Positions 16,504 through 24,934 of a DNA stretch of 32,534 nt are shown piece by piece. How positions within the stretch are numbered: position 1 is the first letter of the stretch; each line of letters starts with the position of its first letter. The stretch is from JTS-RE37 sp041743975 (GTDB lineage: Bacteria > Bacteroidota > Bacteroidia > Flavobacteriales > Flavobacteriaceae), in the NCBI GenBank assembly GCA_041743975.1, contig JBGTLT010000084.1, forward strand, positions 1-32,534, read 5' to 3'. The position numbers and the translations under genes were made by a program. Under the pieces are notes generated by a model, which had not been told where the DNA came from, made no database searches, and was given only the letters and a program-made list of their open reading frames with translations.

Positions 16504-19185
16504 ATGGACGAGACGGGAGGGCTGAACGAAGCATTGGAAGAACATAACGAGGGCGGCGGTGAAGCGCTTACCAAAGTCACCGGTATGTATAAAGACTGGT
16601 TCCTGGATTATGCTTCCTACGTAATCCTGGAGAGGGCAGTGCCGGCAATTGAAGATGGGTTTAAACCGGTTCAACGCCGTATTATGCATGCGCTTAAGGA
16701 ACTGGATGACGGGCGCTATAACAAGGTAGCCAATGTGGTGGGGCATACCATGCAATACCATCCCCATGGGGATGCCAGTATTGCAGATGCCATGGTGCAG
16801 ATAGGGCAGAAAGAACTGCTGATAGACACCCAGGGAAATTGGGGCAATATACTTACAGGGGATGGAGCTGCTGCATCTCGGTATATCGAAGCCAGGCTTT
16901 CCAAATTTGCCCTTGAGGTGGTTTTCAGCCCTAAAATAACCGAATGGCAGTCCTCTTATGACGGTCGCCGGAAGGAGCCGGTAAACCTTCCGGTTAAATT
17001 CCCGCTTTTACTTGCCCAGGGTGCTGAAGGGATTGCGGTGGGACTCTCGACGAAAATTTTACCGCATAACTTCAATGAGCTGATAGATGCATCCATCCAA
17101 CACTTAAAAGGGAAAAGGTTTAAGCTCTATCCCGATTTCCCTACAGCTGGGATAATCGATATAGACAATTACAATGATGGCCTCAGGGGTGGAAAAATAA
17201 GGGTTCGGGCCCGGATCTCCCAGCTGGACAAGAACACCCTCGTCATCACTGAAATCCCATATGGCACCAATACCTCTTCCCTTATTGACTCTATCCTGAA
17301 AGCAAATGATAAAGGCAAAATAAAAATCAGGAAAATAGAGGACAATACGGCTGCCGAAGTGGAAATCCTGGTTCACTTGCCAACCGGGCTTTCCCCCGAT
17401 AAGACAATAGATGCGCTGTACGCATTTACCGCCTGTGAATCCTCCATTTCCCCCCTTGGTTGTATCATCGAGGATAACAAACCACTTTTTATCGGGGTGA
17501 AGGAAATGCTGGAACGTTCTTCCGATTATACGGTAGCGTTGTTAAAAGCCGAATTGGAAATACAATTGGCCGAATTTAACGAACAATGGCATTTTGCTTC
17601 TTTGGAACGTATCTTTATTGAGAACAGGATCTACCGGGATATAGAAGATGAAGAGACCTGGGAAGGGGTTATTGCCGCCATAGACCAGGGCCTGGAGCCG
17701 CATACCAGGCATTTAAAAAGGGCCGTGACGGAGGAAGATATCCTGCGCCTTACTGAAATCCGTATCAAAAGGATCTCAAAATTTGATCTGGACAAGGCCC
17801 AGCAATTGCTGGAAAGCCTGGAGGAAAAAATATCCCAGACCCAGGCACATTTGGCCAATTTAGTCGGCTACACCATTGATTATTTTAAGGACCTCAAGGT
17901 CAAATACGGGAAAGGACGCGAACGGAAATCCGAAATACGCATGTTCGATGACATTGAAGCGACCAAGGTGGTAATGCGCAATACGAAGCTCTTTGTAAAC
18001 CGGGAGGAAGGATTTGCAGGCACTTCTTTAAAACGGGATGAATACGTTACGGATTGTAGTGATATAGATGACATCATTGTCTTTACTAAAGAAGGCAAGC
18101 TGATGATTACCCGGGTGGATTCCAAAACCTTTGTGGGCAAAAATATAATCTATGTCGCCGTGTTCAAGAAGAAGGACAAAAGAACCATTTACAACATCAT
18201 ATACAGGGACGGCAAGGGGGGTGCCAGCTATGTAAAGCGCTTTTATGTCACTGGGATTACCCGGGACAAAATTTACGATCTGACCTCAGGGAAACCGAAT
18301 TCTGACATAGTGTATTTTTCAGCAAATCCCAATGGGGAGGCGGAGGTGGTAACCATCAACCTGCGGCAGGTTGGGAGTATAAAAAAATTGAAGTGGGATG
18401 TCGATTTTTCCGATGTCATGATAAAGGGAAGGGGTTCCAAGGGCAATATAGTCACCAAGTATTCCGTAAAGCGTATTGAACTCAAAGAAAAGGGGCTGTC
18501 TACTCTGAAACCCAGAAAGCTTTGGTTTGATGATACGGTACAAAGGTTGAATGTTGACGAAAGGGGAGAGCTGTTGGGTGAATTTACCAGTGAGGACAGG
18601 TTATTGATCATTAATCAGAAGGGTATTTTAAAAACCCTTATCCCGGAACTGACCATGAGATTTGACGATGATATGATCGTTCTGGAGAAATGGAAACCCA
18701 ACAAACCGGTGTCCGTGGTTTATTTCGAAGGCGACAAGGAAAGGTATTATGTAAAACGCTTCCTGATTGAACGGGAAGACAGGGAGGATTTGATTATTTC
18801 AGAGCACCAGAAATCGGTAGTTGAACTTGTCTTCACAGATTGGAGGCCCGTGATAGAAATAGAATTCACCAAGGTACGTGGGAAAGATGTAAGGCAAAAA
18901 CAAATTATTGATATTGAGGATTTTATAAGTATTAAAGGAATAAAAGCTTTAGGTAATCAACTCACACCGGAAAAAATTAAGAACATCCATGTCCTGAATC
19001 CATTGCCGTATGAAGAACCAGAGAAGAACGACCCCCTTGAGATGGAAGTTATAGATGAGGTGAATGTGACCGTGAAGGGTGAGGACATATTGGAAGGGCA
19101 GCCTGAAAAAAAACCGGGCAGCAGGAAAAAGCCAGATGATTCCGAGGGAGATCCGCAGGGGGAAGGCCAGATTAAACTTTTTTAA
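16504..19185 (+). CDS. parC: DNA topoisomerase IV subunit A
   Basis: An 893-residue cleavage subunit of topoisomerase IV. The winged-helix region carries KPVQRRIMHALKELDDG and YHPHGDASIADAMVQ, and the catalytic tyrosine is Tyr127 in GDGAAASRYIEARLSK. A coiled-coil segment lies at about residues 395-460, then a C-terminal beta-pinwheel-like region that lacks an obvious GyrA box (QRRGGKG), which fits ParC. The last 50 residues are charged, low-complexity sequence. At the position equivalent to GyrA Ser83 / ParC Ser80 it has Ala91, while the acidic partner is Asp95. It follows parE by 25 bases and precedes mscL by 12 bases. Confidence 0.95.
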   Translation: MDETGGLNEALEEHNEGGGEALTKVTGMYKDWFLDYASYVILERAVPAIEDGFKPVQRRIMHALKELDDGRYNKVANVVGHTMQYHPHGDASIADAMVQIGQKELLIDTQGNWGNILTGDGAAASRYIEARLSKFALEVVFSPKITEWQSSYDGRRKEPVNLPVKFPLLLAQGAEGIAVGLSTKILPHNFNELIDASIQHLKGKRFKLYPDFPTAGIIDIDNYNDGLRGGKIRVRARISQLDKNTLVITEIPYGTNTSSLIDSILKANDKGKIKIRKIEDNTAAEVEILVHLPTGLSPDKTIDALYAFTACESSISPLGCIIEDNKPLFIGVKEMLERSSDYTVALLKAELEIQLAEFNEQWHFASLERIFIENRIYRDIEDEETWEGVIAAIDQGLEPHTRHLKRAVTEEDILRLTEIRIKRISKFDLDKAQQLLESLEEKISQTQAHLANLVGYTIDYFKDLKVKYGKGRERKSEIRMFDDIEATKVVMRNTKLFVNREEGFAGTSLKRDEYVTDCSDIDDIIVFTKEGKLMITRVDSKTFVGKNIIYVAVFKKKDKRTIYNIIYRDGKGGASYVKRFYVTGITRDKIYDLTSGKPNSDIVYFSANPNGEAEVVTINLRQVGSIKKLKWDVDFSDVMIKGRGSKGNIVTKYSVKRIELKEKGLSTLKPRKLWFDDTVQRLNVDERGELLGEFTSEDRLLIINQKGILKTLIPELTMRFDDDMIVLEKWKPNKPVSVVYFEGDKERYYVKRFLIEREDREDLIISEHQKSVVELVFTDWRPVIEIEFTKVRGKDVRQKQIIDIEDFISIKGIKALGNQLTPEKIKNIHVLNPLPYEEPEKNDPLEMEVIDEVNVTVKGEDILEGQPEKKPGSRKKPDDSEGDPQGEGQIKLF

Positions 19186-19197
19186 AACCAGGTTTCC

Positions 19198-19629
19198 ATG
19201 GGCAACATTATACGTGAATTCAAAAATTTTGCCATAAAGGGCAATATGATTGACATGGCTGTAGGGATTATCATTGGGACAGCATTCAATAATGTGGTCA
19301 ATACCCTGGTCAAAAAGATTGTAATGCCCCCTTTGTCACTTTTTACCGACCGCGTAACCCTCGCGAATCAAAAATATGTAATGCGGGAAGCCGCTGATGG
19401 GGTTGAGGAAGTAGCAATTGGATATGGTGAATTCCTGGAGGTAATGCTTGATTTTACCATCATAGCACTGACTATTTTCCTGGTTATCAAAATGATCAAT
19501 AAATTAAAGGCGAAGGCTGAGGACCCCAAAAATACGACGGAAGTTACCCCAAAGGACATCGAGCTCCTCGCCAGCCTGGAAGAATTGATGAAGGAACAAA
19601 ACAACATCCTTCGCGACTGGAAAAAATGA
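19198..19629 (+). CDS. mscL: Large-conductance mechanosensitive channel MscL
   Basis: A 143-residue inner membrane channel that opens on membrane tension and releases solutes during hypo-osmotic shock. The N-terminal amphipathic helix MGNIIREFKNFAIKGN leads into the pore helix with DMAVGIIIGTAF, and TM2 is at about 82-101 (VMLDFTIIALTIFLVIKMI). A periplasmic loop lies between and a charged cytoplasmic helix ends the protein. The length is typical. It starts 12 bases after parC and is probably the last gene of the parE operon; the functional link to topoisomerase IV is unclear. Confidence 0.96.
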   Translation: MGNIIREFKNFAIKGNMIDMAVGIIIGTAFNNVVNTLVKKIVMPPLSLFTDRVTLANQKYVMREAADGVEEVAIGYGEFLEVMLDFTIIALTIFLVIKMINKLKAKAEDPKNTTEVTPKDIELLASLEELMKEQNNILRDWKK

Positions 19630-19738
19630 GGATTAAGGTTACTATCAAATAAATTTTGGACGCGGGAAACGCTAAATGACTATAATGTAATATAAATATA
19701 TTTTATATGATTATATTTACGGCTGATAGCATTTTTTT

Positions 19739-20695
19739 ATGGATTTTACCAACCCCCTGGTATATGGAGTACCTTGTTTTATTGCCTTCATTTTATTAGA
19801 ACTCACTTATAGTAAAACACACGGAGACGATCATCTTTACAACTGGAAAGACCTTTTTGCAAGTGGTTTCATGGGAATAGGCTCCGCTATTATTGGGCCC
19901 CTTTTTAAGCTTGTTTTTGCCATTGTCCTGTTTAATTATGTGTATGAATTATTTAATCCCCTGGTAGCTGGGGAGCGAACCAACATCATGGGCTACAGTT
20001 CCTTTGGTTTTGTGTGGTATATGTGGTTGTTATGCCAGCTGGCGGATGATTTTACCTACTACTGGTTCCACCGGGCAAATCATGAAATAAGGATACTTTG
20101 GGCGGCTCACATCGTTCATCATTCTTCCGTTAATTTTAACCTTGGTACCGCCGTTCGCAACGGCTGGATTACAATTTTATACAAGCCTTTGTTCTATATG
20201 TGGATGCCGGCCATTGGGTTTCCCCCGGAGATGGTGGTGGTTTGCCTGGGGATTGAAGCGCTGTGGCAATTCCAGTTGCATTCGGTTTATATCCCCAAGA
20301 TGGGGTTTATAGAAAAAATATTCAATACACATACCATGCATCAGGTCCACCATGCGCAAAATGTAGAATACCTGGATAAAAACCATGGTGGGTTTCTGAA
20401 TATGTTTGATAAAATATTCGGCACCTGGAAAGAACTGGATGATAACATTGATGTAAAATATGGCGTTATTCATGCCCCGAATTCTCACAATCCGGTCGTT
20501 ATCCTGACCCATGAATTTAAGGATATCTGGCGCGACGTAAAAAAATCAAAAAAGCTTTCCCATAAATTAATGTATATTTTTGGACCCCCGGGCTGGAGCC
20601 ATGATGGCAGCACGCTGACTGTCAGACAGCAGCAAAGGCAATTCAAAGAAGAGAAAAGGCAGAACCCTGATATGGTTTTTAGCAGGCCTAATTAA
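19739..20695 (+). CDS. Sterol desaturase / fatty acid hydroxylase family membrane protein
   Basis: A 318-residue member of the fatty acid hydroxylase superfamily. Its histidine clusters are HRANH (111-115), HIVHH (124-128) and HQVHH (201-205), with further candidate ligands at His181 and His216. Hydrophobic segments are at about 8-22, 42-72, 88-102 and 152-172. The C-terminus is long, basic and Gln-rich. It shares only the family fold with the gene at 329-1240 and is clearly not a recent duplicate. The substrate is unknown; a membrane lipid or carotenoid-like compound is possible. A -7-like TATATTTA sits at 19712-19719, 19 bases before the ATG. It converges with the next gene, 7 bases apart. 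Confidence 0.88.
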   Translation: MDFTNPLVYGVPCFIAFILLELTYSKTHGDDHLYNWKDLFASGFMGIGSAIIGPLFKLVFAIVLFNYVYELFNPLVAGERTNIMGYSSFGFVWYMWLLCQLADDFTYYWFHRANHEIRILWAAHIVHHSSVNFNLGTAVRNGWITILYKPLFYMWMPAIGFPPEMVVVCLGIEALWQFQLHSVYIPKMGFIEKIFNTHTMHQVHHAQNVEYLDKNHGGFLNMFDKIFGTWKELDDNIDVKYGVIHAPNSHNPVVILTHEFKDIWRDVKKSKKLSHKLMYIFGPPGWSHDGSTLTVRQQQRQFKEEKRQNPDMVFSRPN

Positions 20696-20702
20696 ATACG
20701 GT

Positions 20703-21245
20703 TTATTCTGCCTCCAGGTAGGCCTCCCGGAGCCATCCTTCCAATTCAGTATCCACCTCCTCCACTGCAGACAATTGCACCCTGTGGGTACACATTGTAC
20801 CAAATGGGCCGGAGGGCCCTAAACGAAACCCCTCAGGCTTATTCCGAAGTTTAAGCCCAAGGTCAATACGTGCTATTGTAGCTGGCTTAATCAGTGCGAA
20901 TTGCTTTTTACGGATAATACTGACACTGTCCTTTTTAGGGGTTATGGTTACATCACTGCCAAATCGGGTAGCTGTCGCAATAAGTTGCTCATAAACAGGA
21001 AGCAGGTTTTCTTTGCCTTTGTATTGCTGCTCAAGTAGCTCGTTCCCATCCTGGGGGCCTTCTTTGGATATCAGTATAATGGTATTCGCATAACCGTGGG
21101 TTAGCCCATAATCCTCTTTCAGGAATTTCATGGCCTCGCCATGTTTTGCGAATGCTTTTCCTTTGAGGATCGCTTTCCATTCTTCAAGGGATTTACCGGT
21201 TTTGGCCGGCATGTTGTCTATCATAGTTTGCAAAGCCTTGTCCAT
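20703..21245 (-). CDS. DUF4287 and DUF5655 domain protein
   Basis: A 180-residue soluble protein. The N-terminal part, MDKALQTMIDNMPAKTGKSL with LTHGYANTI, matches DUF4287. The C-terminal part, from about residue 75 (YEQLIATATRFGSDVTITPKK to the end), matches DUF5655. The pairing of these two domains is common; their function is not established, and some members are described only as possible transport-associated proteins. An ATG six bases upstream (21251) overlaps the terC stop as TAATG, so either start implies translational coupling to terC. It is the last gene of a minus-strand group and converges with the sterol-desaturase family gene. Confidence 0.86.
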   Translation of the reverse strand: MDKALQTMIDNMPAKTGKSLEEWKAILKGKAFAKHGEAMKFLKEDYGLTHGYANTIILISKEGPQDGNELLEQQYKGKENLLPVYEQLIATATRFGSDVTITPKKDSVSIIRKKQFALIKPATIARIDLGLKLRNKPEGFRLGPSGPFGTMCTHRVQLSAVEEVDTELEGWLREAYLEAE

Positions 21246-21250
21246 AATCA

Positions 21251-22060
21251 TTAAGTTAAAGTTTCATCCCGATGGCCCTTGTTCCGGGTTCTTCGCATAT
21301 CAAAAAATTCCACCATGAGCGAAAAAGCGATTGTGAAATACAAATACCCCTTGGGGATGCTGCCCACTTCGTTCCCAAAGACGATCAAATGGGCGATATG
21401 CGCTGATTCTGCTATCAGCATAAATCCTATCAGAATAAGAAAGGACAGGCCCAGTGCTTGAATCGAGGGATGCCGGTTTACAAAATCACCTACAGGGTTG
21501 GCAAAAAGAATCATGATGATCACGGAGATCACCACAGCTACTATCATAAGAACCAGGGCATCGTTAGGATTGGGAGAAATACCGTTGGTCATTCCTATGG
21601 CAGTAAGTATGGAATCCAATGAAAAAACAATGTTGATAACCATAATTTGCACGATGGCTTTGCGGAGGGAGGGGGACCTGGCTTTGGTTACTTCGCGTTC
21701 GTCATGGCCCCTATCCTCGATCCTCTCATGGATCTCCCTGGTGCCTTTATAGATAAGGAAAAGGCCACTTGCAAACAAAATCAGGGCCTGCCAGCTAATC
21801 CCAACTGTAATCCATAAAGATTCTAAAATAAAAAAGGGTTTTTTCAGGGAAGTAAGGAGCGTTATGGCGAACAACAATACGATCCGCATTCCCATAGCCA
21901 GTATCAACCCCAGGTTGATAGCTTTTTTCCGCTGGCTCCCTTCCAGTTTCCCGGCGGCAATAGAAATAAAGAGAATATTGTCAATCCCCAGGATGATTTC
22001 TAAAAAAATAAGGGTAAGCAAGGCAATCCAGGCATCCGGGCTCGCAAAAATCTCGAACAT
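21251..22060 (-). CDS. TerC family integral membrane protein
   Basis: A 269-residue polytopic membrane protein of the TerC/Alx family, linked in other bacteria to tellurium resistance, manganese efflux or metal supply to secreted proteins. The conserved acidic membrane motifs are EIILGIDNILFIS near the N-terminus and FSLDSILTAIGM in the middle. Seven or more hydrophobic segments are visible, with a charged cytoplasmic loop around residues 112-130. The ATG at 22060 is chosen, two bases after the TGA of the upstream lipoprotein gene; a TTG at 22066 would overlap that gene and is less likely. It ends overlapping or abutting the DUF4287 gene. Confidence 0.9.
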   Translation of the reverse strand: MFEIFASPDAWIALLTLIFLEIILGIDNILFISIAAGKLEGSQRKKAINLGLILAMGMRIVLLFAITLLTSLKKPFFILESLWITVGISWQALILFASGLFLIYKGTREIHERIEDRGHDEREVTKARSPSLRKAIVQIMVINIVFSLDSILTAIGMTNGISPNPNDALVLMIVAVVISVIIMILFANPVGDFVNRHPSIQALGLSFLILIGFMLIAESAHIAHLIVFGNEVGSIPKGYLYFTIAFSLMVEFFDMRRTRNKGHRDETLT

Positions 22061-22062
22061 GG

Positions 22063-22470
22063 TCAATTGGTATTATCCACCCCGGTAGAATTGGATGGTA
22101 CCTGGGTAGCGGTTCCTCTTAATTTTTTACTATTGCCAACAATACTGTACTCAAATGTATAAGATTTATCGGTGGTGGACAATATTTTCATATGAATAGC
22201 CTGTTCTTCACCCCGGTTCTGCGGGTGTATTTTCTGCAGGATGTATTCGCAATCGTTGATCCACCGGACAGAAGCCGTGTCCCTGTTGCCTTCAAAAAAG
22301 TCGATTTCCATCTTCCCTTTCCGGATAAAAGTAGAGGTTTGCGGTTCGCCGTTTATCATAGTGGTAAAGCGAAATGTGCCGTCCTTAAAGTTACTGCATT
22401 CCCGTTGAGGCTGATAGCAGGAAGCAAGCGTGGTAAGGGTTAAAGCCAGAAAAACATATTGTACAATCAT
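22063..22470 (-). CDS. Small lipoprotein of a flavobacterial family
   Basis: A 135-residue predicted lipoprotein. Residues 1-17 form a signal sequence with lipobox LASC and Cys18 as the lipidation site. The mature part has FKDGTFRFTTMINGE, SVRWINDCEYILQKIHP and MKILSTTDKSYTFEYSIVG, probably a beta-rich fold. I recall homologues in flavobacterial databases carrying the name DNA topoisomerase IV; the protein has no topoisomerase motif, and true parE and parC are elsewhere in this window, so that name would be wrong. Function is unknown. It is followed by terC with two bases between, so it is probably co-transcribed with it. Confidence 0.82.
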   Translation of the reverse strand: MIVQYVFLALTLTTLASCYQPQRECSNFKDGTFRFTTMINGEPQTSTFIRKGKMEIDFFEGNRDTASVRWINDCEYILQKIHPQNRGEEQAIHMKILSTTDKSYTFEYSIVGNSKKLRGTATQVPSNSTGVDNTN

Positions 22471-22532
22471 TCCTGCAAAATAAGGATTTGCGGCAAGATT
22501 TCCGAGTGGACTCCCGCAATAAACACGAATTA

Positions 22533-22904
22533 TCAGGGAATATCCAGGTTCTTGTCGAATACCTTAAAACTACCGTCATCATAGAATATGATAATCTTTT
22601 GAATAACCTTCGTTTCTTCTTCCCGTGGAAGTGTTTCTGTTGGAGTCTGCAATGGGCGGGCAGGGGAGCCCGGGTTTTTGGACGGAAAACTCCCCTTTCC
22701 GTTGAGCAACCAGTACAGGTTTACCTCCGGGAAGGTCTTCACGACCTTTAGCACGAATTCGAGGCTTGGTTTGTTCCGCCCACTCAAAAGGTGCGAGATA
22801 CTGGAGCGCTGTACCGAAATTTCATCAGCGAATGCAGAGGCCGTCATACCGTAATACTGCAATATTTTATCGAGGCGTTTTACAAACTCTTCACTATTTA
22901 CCAT
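22533..22904 (-). CDS. XRE-type helix-turn-helix regulator
   Basis: A 123-residue protein with an XRE/Cro-like helix-turn-helix at about residues 8-62: MTASAFADEISVQRSSISHLLSGRNKP holds the recognition helix. Then comes a Pro-rich linker (about 75-93) and a short C-terminal segment, KIIIFYDDGSFKVFD, probably a beta hairpin. This layout is common in flavobacteria; the regulated genes are unknown. It is first in a minus-strand group with the small lipoprotein, terC and DUF4287 genes, 62 bases upstream of the lipoprotein. Two copies of ATCAAAA 20 bases apart lie just upstream and could be an operator for self-control. Confidence 0.88.
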   Translation of the reverse strand: MVNSEEFVKRLDKILQYYGMTASAFADEISVQRSSISHLLSGRNKPSLEFVLKVVKTFPEVNLYWLLNGKGSFPSKNPGSPARPLQTPTETLPREEETKVIQKIIIFYDDGSFKVFDKNLDIP

Positions 22905-22933
22905 TGTAACTTACTTGAAGGGGTTATGTAGGT

Positions 22934-22960
22934 ATCAAAATCTATAAAAATGGATCAAAA
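22934..22960. repeat. Direct repeat upstream of the XRE regulator
   Basis: ATCAAAA occurs at 22934-22940 and 22954-22960, each preceded by a GG-containing context, exactly 20 bases apart (about two DNA turns). It lies 30-56 bases upstream of the regulator's start. A separate 10-mer, ATAAAAATGG, occurs at 22944-22953 and again at 23037-23046. A protein-binding role is inference. Confidence 0.35.
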
Positions 22961-23128
22961 CCCTATGATTTATTAATTATATGATATAGTCTATTATCCT
23001 GATATAAAGAATATTAATAACAATATAAGTCAATCGATAAAAATGGCCCACATCTGTTTACAATAATATACATACTTCCCGGAGGTCTAGCGCCTGTATG
23101 TTTACAAATGTAATTAATTAAATCACAA

Positions 23129-23155
23129 TTGTTATTAATTTTGGACTTACTTTAG
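23129..23155 (+). promoter_or_regulatory. Possible promoter of the M14 carboxypeptidase gene
   Basis: TTG at 23129-23131 and TACTTTAG at 23148-23155 (one mismatch to TAnnTTTG) with a 16-base spacer. Transcription would start near 23161, about 16 bases before the proposed TTG start codon. Confidence 0.4.
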
Positions 23156-23176
23156 TGCAGGTTAAAGCCCATTAAT

Positions 23177-24286
23177 TTGTTAATTTCCCGGGAACACTAT
23201 TTATCGAATAAGGAAGGGTCCGTAAGCGGGCGCTATGTTACGATCGATGACCTGAGCATATTCCTCAATAAGGTCTCACGGATAGTCGGTATCGCGGTTG
23301 CCGGTACCTCTGTTCAGCAGAGACCGATTTATTGCCTCACCGTTGGAAAGGGAAAAACTACTATCCTGATCTGGTCCCAGATGCACGGAAATGAATCTAC
23401 CTGTACGAAGTCGCTTTTGGATCTGGTCAACTACCTCTTGGGTTCGGACACGATGGCACGTAGGATAACGGCAGCCTGTTCCCTGAAAATAATCCCTATA
23501 CTCAATCCAGACGGGGCGACGGTATATACCCGTGAGAATGCCAATCTGATCGACTTGAACCGGGATGCGGCTGAAAGGAGCCAGCCTGAAAGCAGGGTAT
23601 TGCGGCAAATATATGACAAGTTGCAACCGGATTACTGCTTCAATATGCACGATCAGCGTTCTATATTTGCCGCCGGTAGTTCCGGGAAGCCGGCTACGGT
23701 TTCATTTCTTGCGCCGGCCCATGACCTGGAACGAAGTGTTTCCCCGACCCGGGAACGGAGCATGCAACTCATCCTGGGAATGCACCAGGCCCTGCAGGCC
23801 CTCATCCCTGGTCAAACGGGAAGGTATGATGATGCCTATAACCCCAATTGTGTGGGTGATACCTTTCAGGCACTGCAAACACCAACCATACTCTTTGAGG
23901 CCGGTCATTCCGGAAGGGATTATCAGCGTGAACAGACCCGGGAATATATATTTCATGCATTGCAGCATGCCCTGGAACTTATTACCATCCCCCGGGTAGA
24001 TGCTCCGGACACTGATTCATACTTTGCAATCCCGGAAAATCAAAAATTGTTTTTTGACATCCTCATCAGGAATGCAGATCAAATAAACCCGAAGTATAAA
24101 AAAGGAACCGATATTGGCATCCTGTATAAGGAAGTCCTCCGGGATTCGCAAATCGTTTTTGAGCCAATAATAGAAGCTTCCGGCCTGTTGGAAGGTAATT
24201 TTGGACATACCTGCTACGATTGTCTGGAGGAAAAGGATAAGCACAACCTGGCAAAAGATAAGGAGCTCAGTTCTTTACTGGTTTAG
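23177..24286 (+). CDS. M14-family zinc carboxypeptidase
   Basis: A 369-residue metallopeptidase of the M14 (carboxypeptidase A) family, which trims C-terminal residues from peptides. Zinc ligands are His70 and Glu73 in QMHGNES and His158 in NMHDQR. NPDGA (110-114) and NLIDLNRDA follow family pattern, and the likely catalytic Glu is near 241 in LFEAGHSGRDY. No signal peptide is seen, so it appears cytoplasmic. There is no in-frame ATG before the catalytic domain: the frame opens after a TAG at 23153, and the only standard start is TTG at 23177 (ATT at 23171 is an alternative). The N-terminal sequence REHYLSNKEGSVSGRYV looks native, so the start is non-ATG rather than truncated. An Lrp-type regulator gene follows. 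Confidence 0.88.
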   Translation: MLISREHYLSNKEGSVSGRYVTIDDLSIFLNKVSRIVGIAVAGTSVQQRPIYCLTVGKGKTTILIWSQMHGNESTCTKSLLDLVNYLLGSDTMARRITAACSLKIIPILNPDGATVYTRENANLIDLNRDAAERSQPESRVLRQIYDKLQPDYCFNMHDQRSIFAAGSSGKPATVSFLAPAHDLERSVSPTRERSMQLILGMHQALQALIPGQTGRYDDAYNPNCVGDTFQALQTPTILFEAGHSGRDYQREQTREYIFHALQHALELITIPRVDAPDTDSYFAIPENQKLFFDILIRNADQINPKYKKGTDIGILYKEVLRDSQIVFEPIIEASGLLEGNFGHTCYDCLEEKDKHNLAKDKELSSLLV

Positions 24287-24391
24287 ATATCTCTGATAAA
24301 TCCCGTAGTATTTTACGTATCTTTCAAAAAATACTTAATTTCTTTACATTTAATTTCTTAATGTTTTACTTTTACGAAAAATATATTTTAC

Positions 24392-24871
24392 ATGGGCAAA
24401 GTAAAATTAGATGAAATAGACCACCAGATTCTGGATATGTTAATTGACAACACCAGAACCCCGTTTACGGATATTGCAAAAAAACTATTGATCTCGGCGG
24501 GTACCGTGCATGTGCGCGTTAAGAAAATGGAGGAAGCCGGTATCATCAAGGGTTCTTCCCTTACGCTGGATTATGTAAAACTTGGCTACTCTTTTATAGC
24601 TTATGTTGGGATTTATCTTGAAAAAACCCACCAGACCAAATTTGTCCTTGAGAGGCTGACATTGATTCCCAATGTTACGGTAGGCCATATCACTACCGGC
24701 AAATTCAATATTTTTTGTAAGATCCGGGCGAAGGATACCACCCATGCCAAAAATATTATTTTTAAGATCGATGATATTGACGGTATCAGCCGAACCGAGA
24801 CCATGATCTCCCTGGAAGAAAGCATCAATGATAAAAAACGCCTGATGCATATGATATTTAATGAATTATAG
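24392..24871 (+). CDS. Lrp/AsnC family transcriptional regulator
   Basis: A 159-residue regulator. The N-terminal helix-turn-helix covers about residues 5-55 (DEIDHQILDMLIDNTRTPF, then ISAGTVHVRVKKMEEAGII). The C-terminal RAM/AsnC effector domain covers about 68-150, with VERLTLIPNV-like and GKFNIFCKIRAKD segments, and likely binds an amino acid and drives oligomer assembly. Which amino acid is unknown. It lies 105 bases after the M14 peptidase gene, a context that suggests control of peptide or amino acid use. A -7-like TACTTTTA at 24367-24374 suggests its own promoter with a very short leader. A strong terminator follows. Confidence 0.93.
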   Translation: MGKVKLDEIDHQILDMLIDNTRTPFTDIAKKLLISAGTVHVRVKKMEEAGIIKGSSLTLDYVKLGYSFIAYVGIYLEKTHQTKFVLERLTLIPNVTVGHITTGKFNIFCKIRAKDTTHAKNIIFKIDDIDGISRTETMISLEESINDKKRLMHMIFNEL

Positions 24872-24894
24872 GATCAATTTATAGTAAACTTACC

Positions 24895-24929
24895 ATCCCG
24901 ATCCGTATTTTTGATCGGGATTTTTTTTT
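24895..24929 (+). terminator. Intrinsic terminator after the Lrp-family gene
   Basis: Arms ATCCCGATC (24895-24903) and GATCGGGAT (24913-24921) form a perfect 9-bp stem with loop CGTATTTTT, followed by an unbroken T tract to 24929. The next gene on the same strand begins at 24935. Confidence 0.93.
24906..24913 (+). promoter_or_regulatory. Exact -7 box inside the terminator loop
   Basis: TATTTTTG, an exact TAnnTTTG, fills the loop and the first base of the closing arm. A start near 24919 would leave a leader of about 16 bases before the DinB-family ATG at 24935. No TTG lies at the expected upstream distance, so promoter activity is inferred. Confidence 0.4.
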
Positions 24930-24934
24930 AGTAT

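Noticed and set aside
329..20695. The two sterol-desaturase family genes as a recent duplication
   Set aside because: They share only the histidine-box pattern; lengths, spacing between boxes and flanking sequences differ, and they are almost 19 kb apart with no repeat at their borders.
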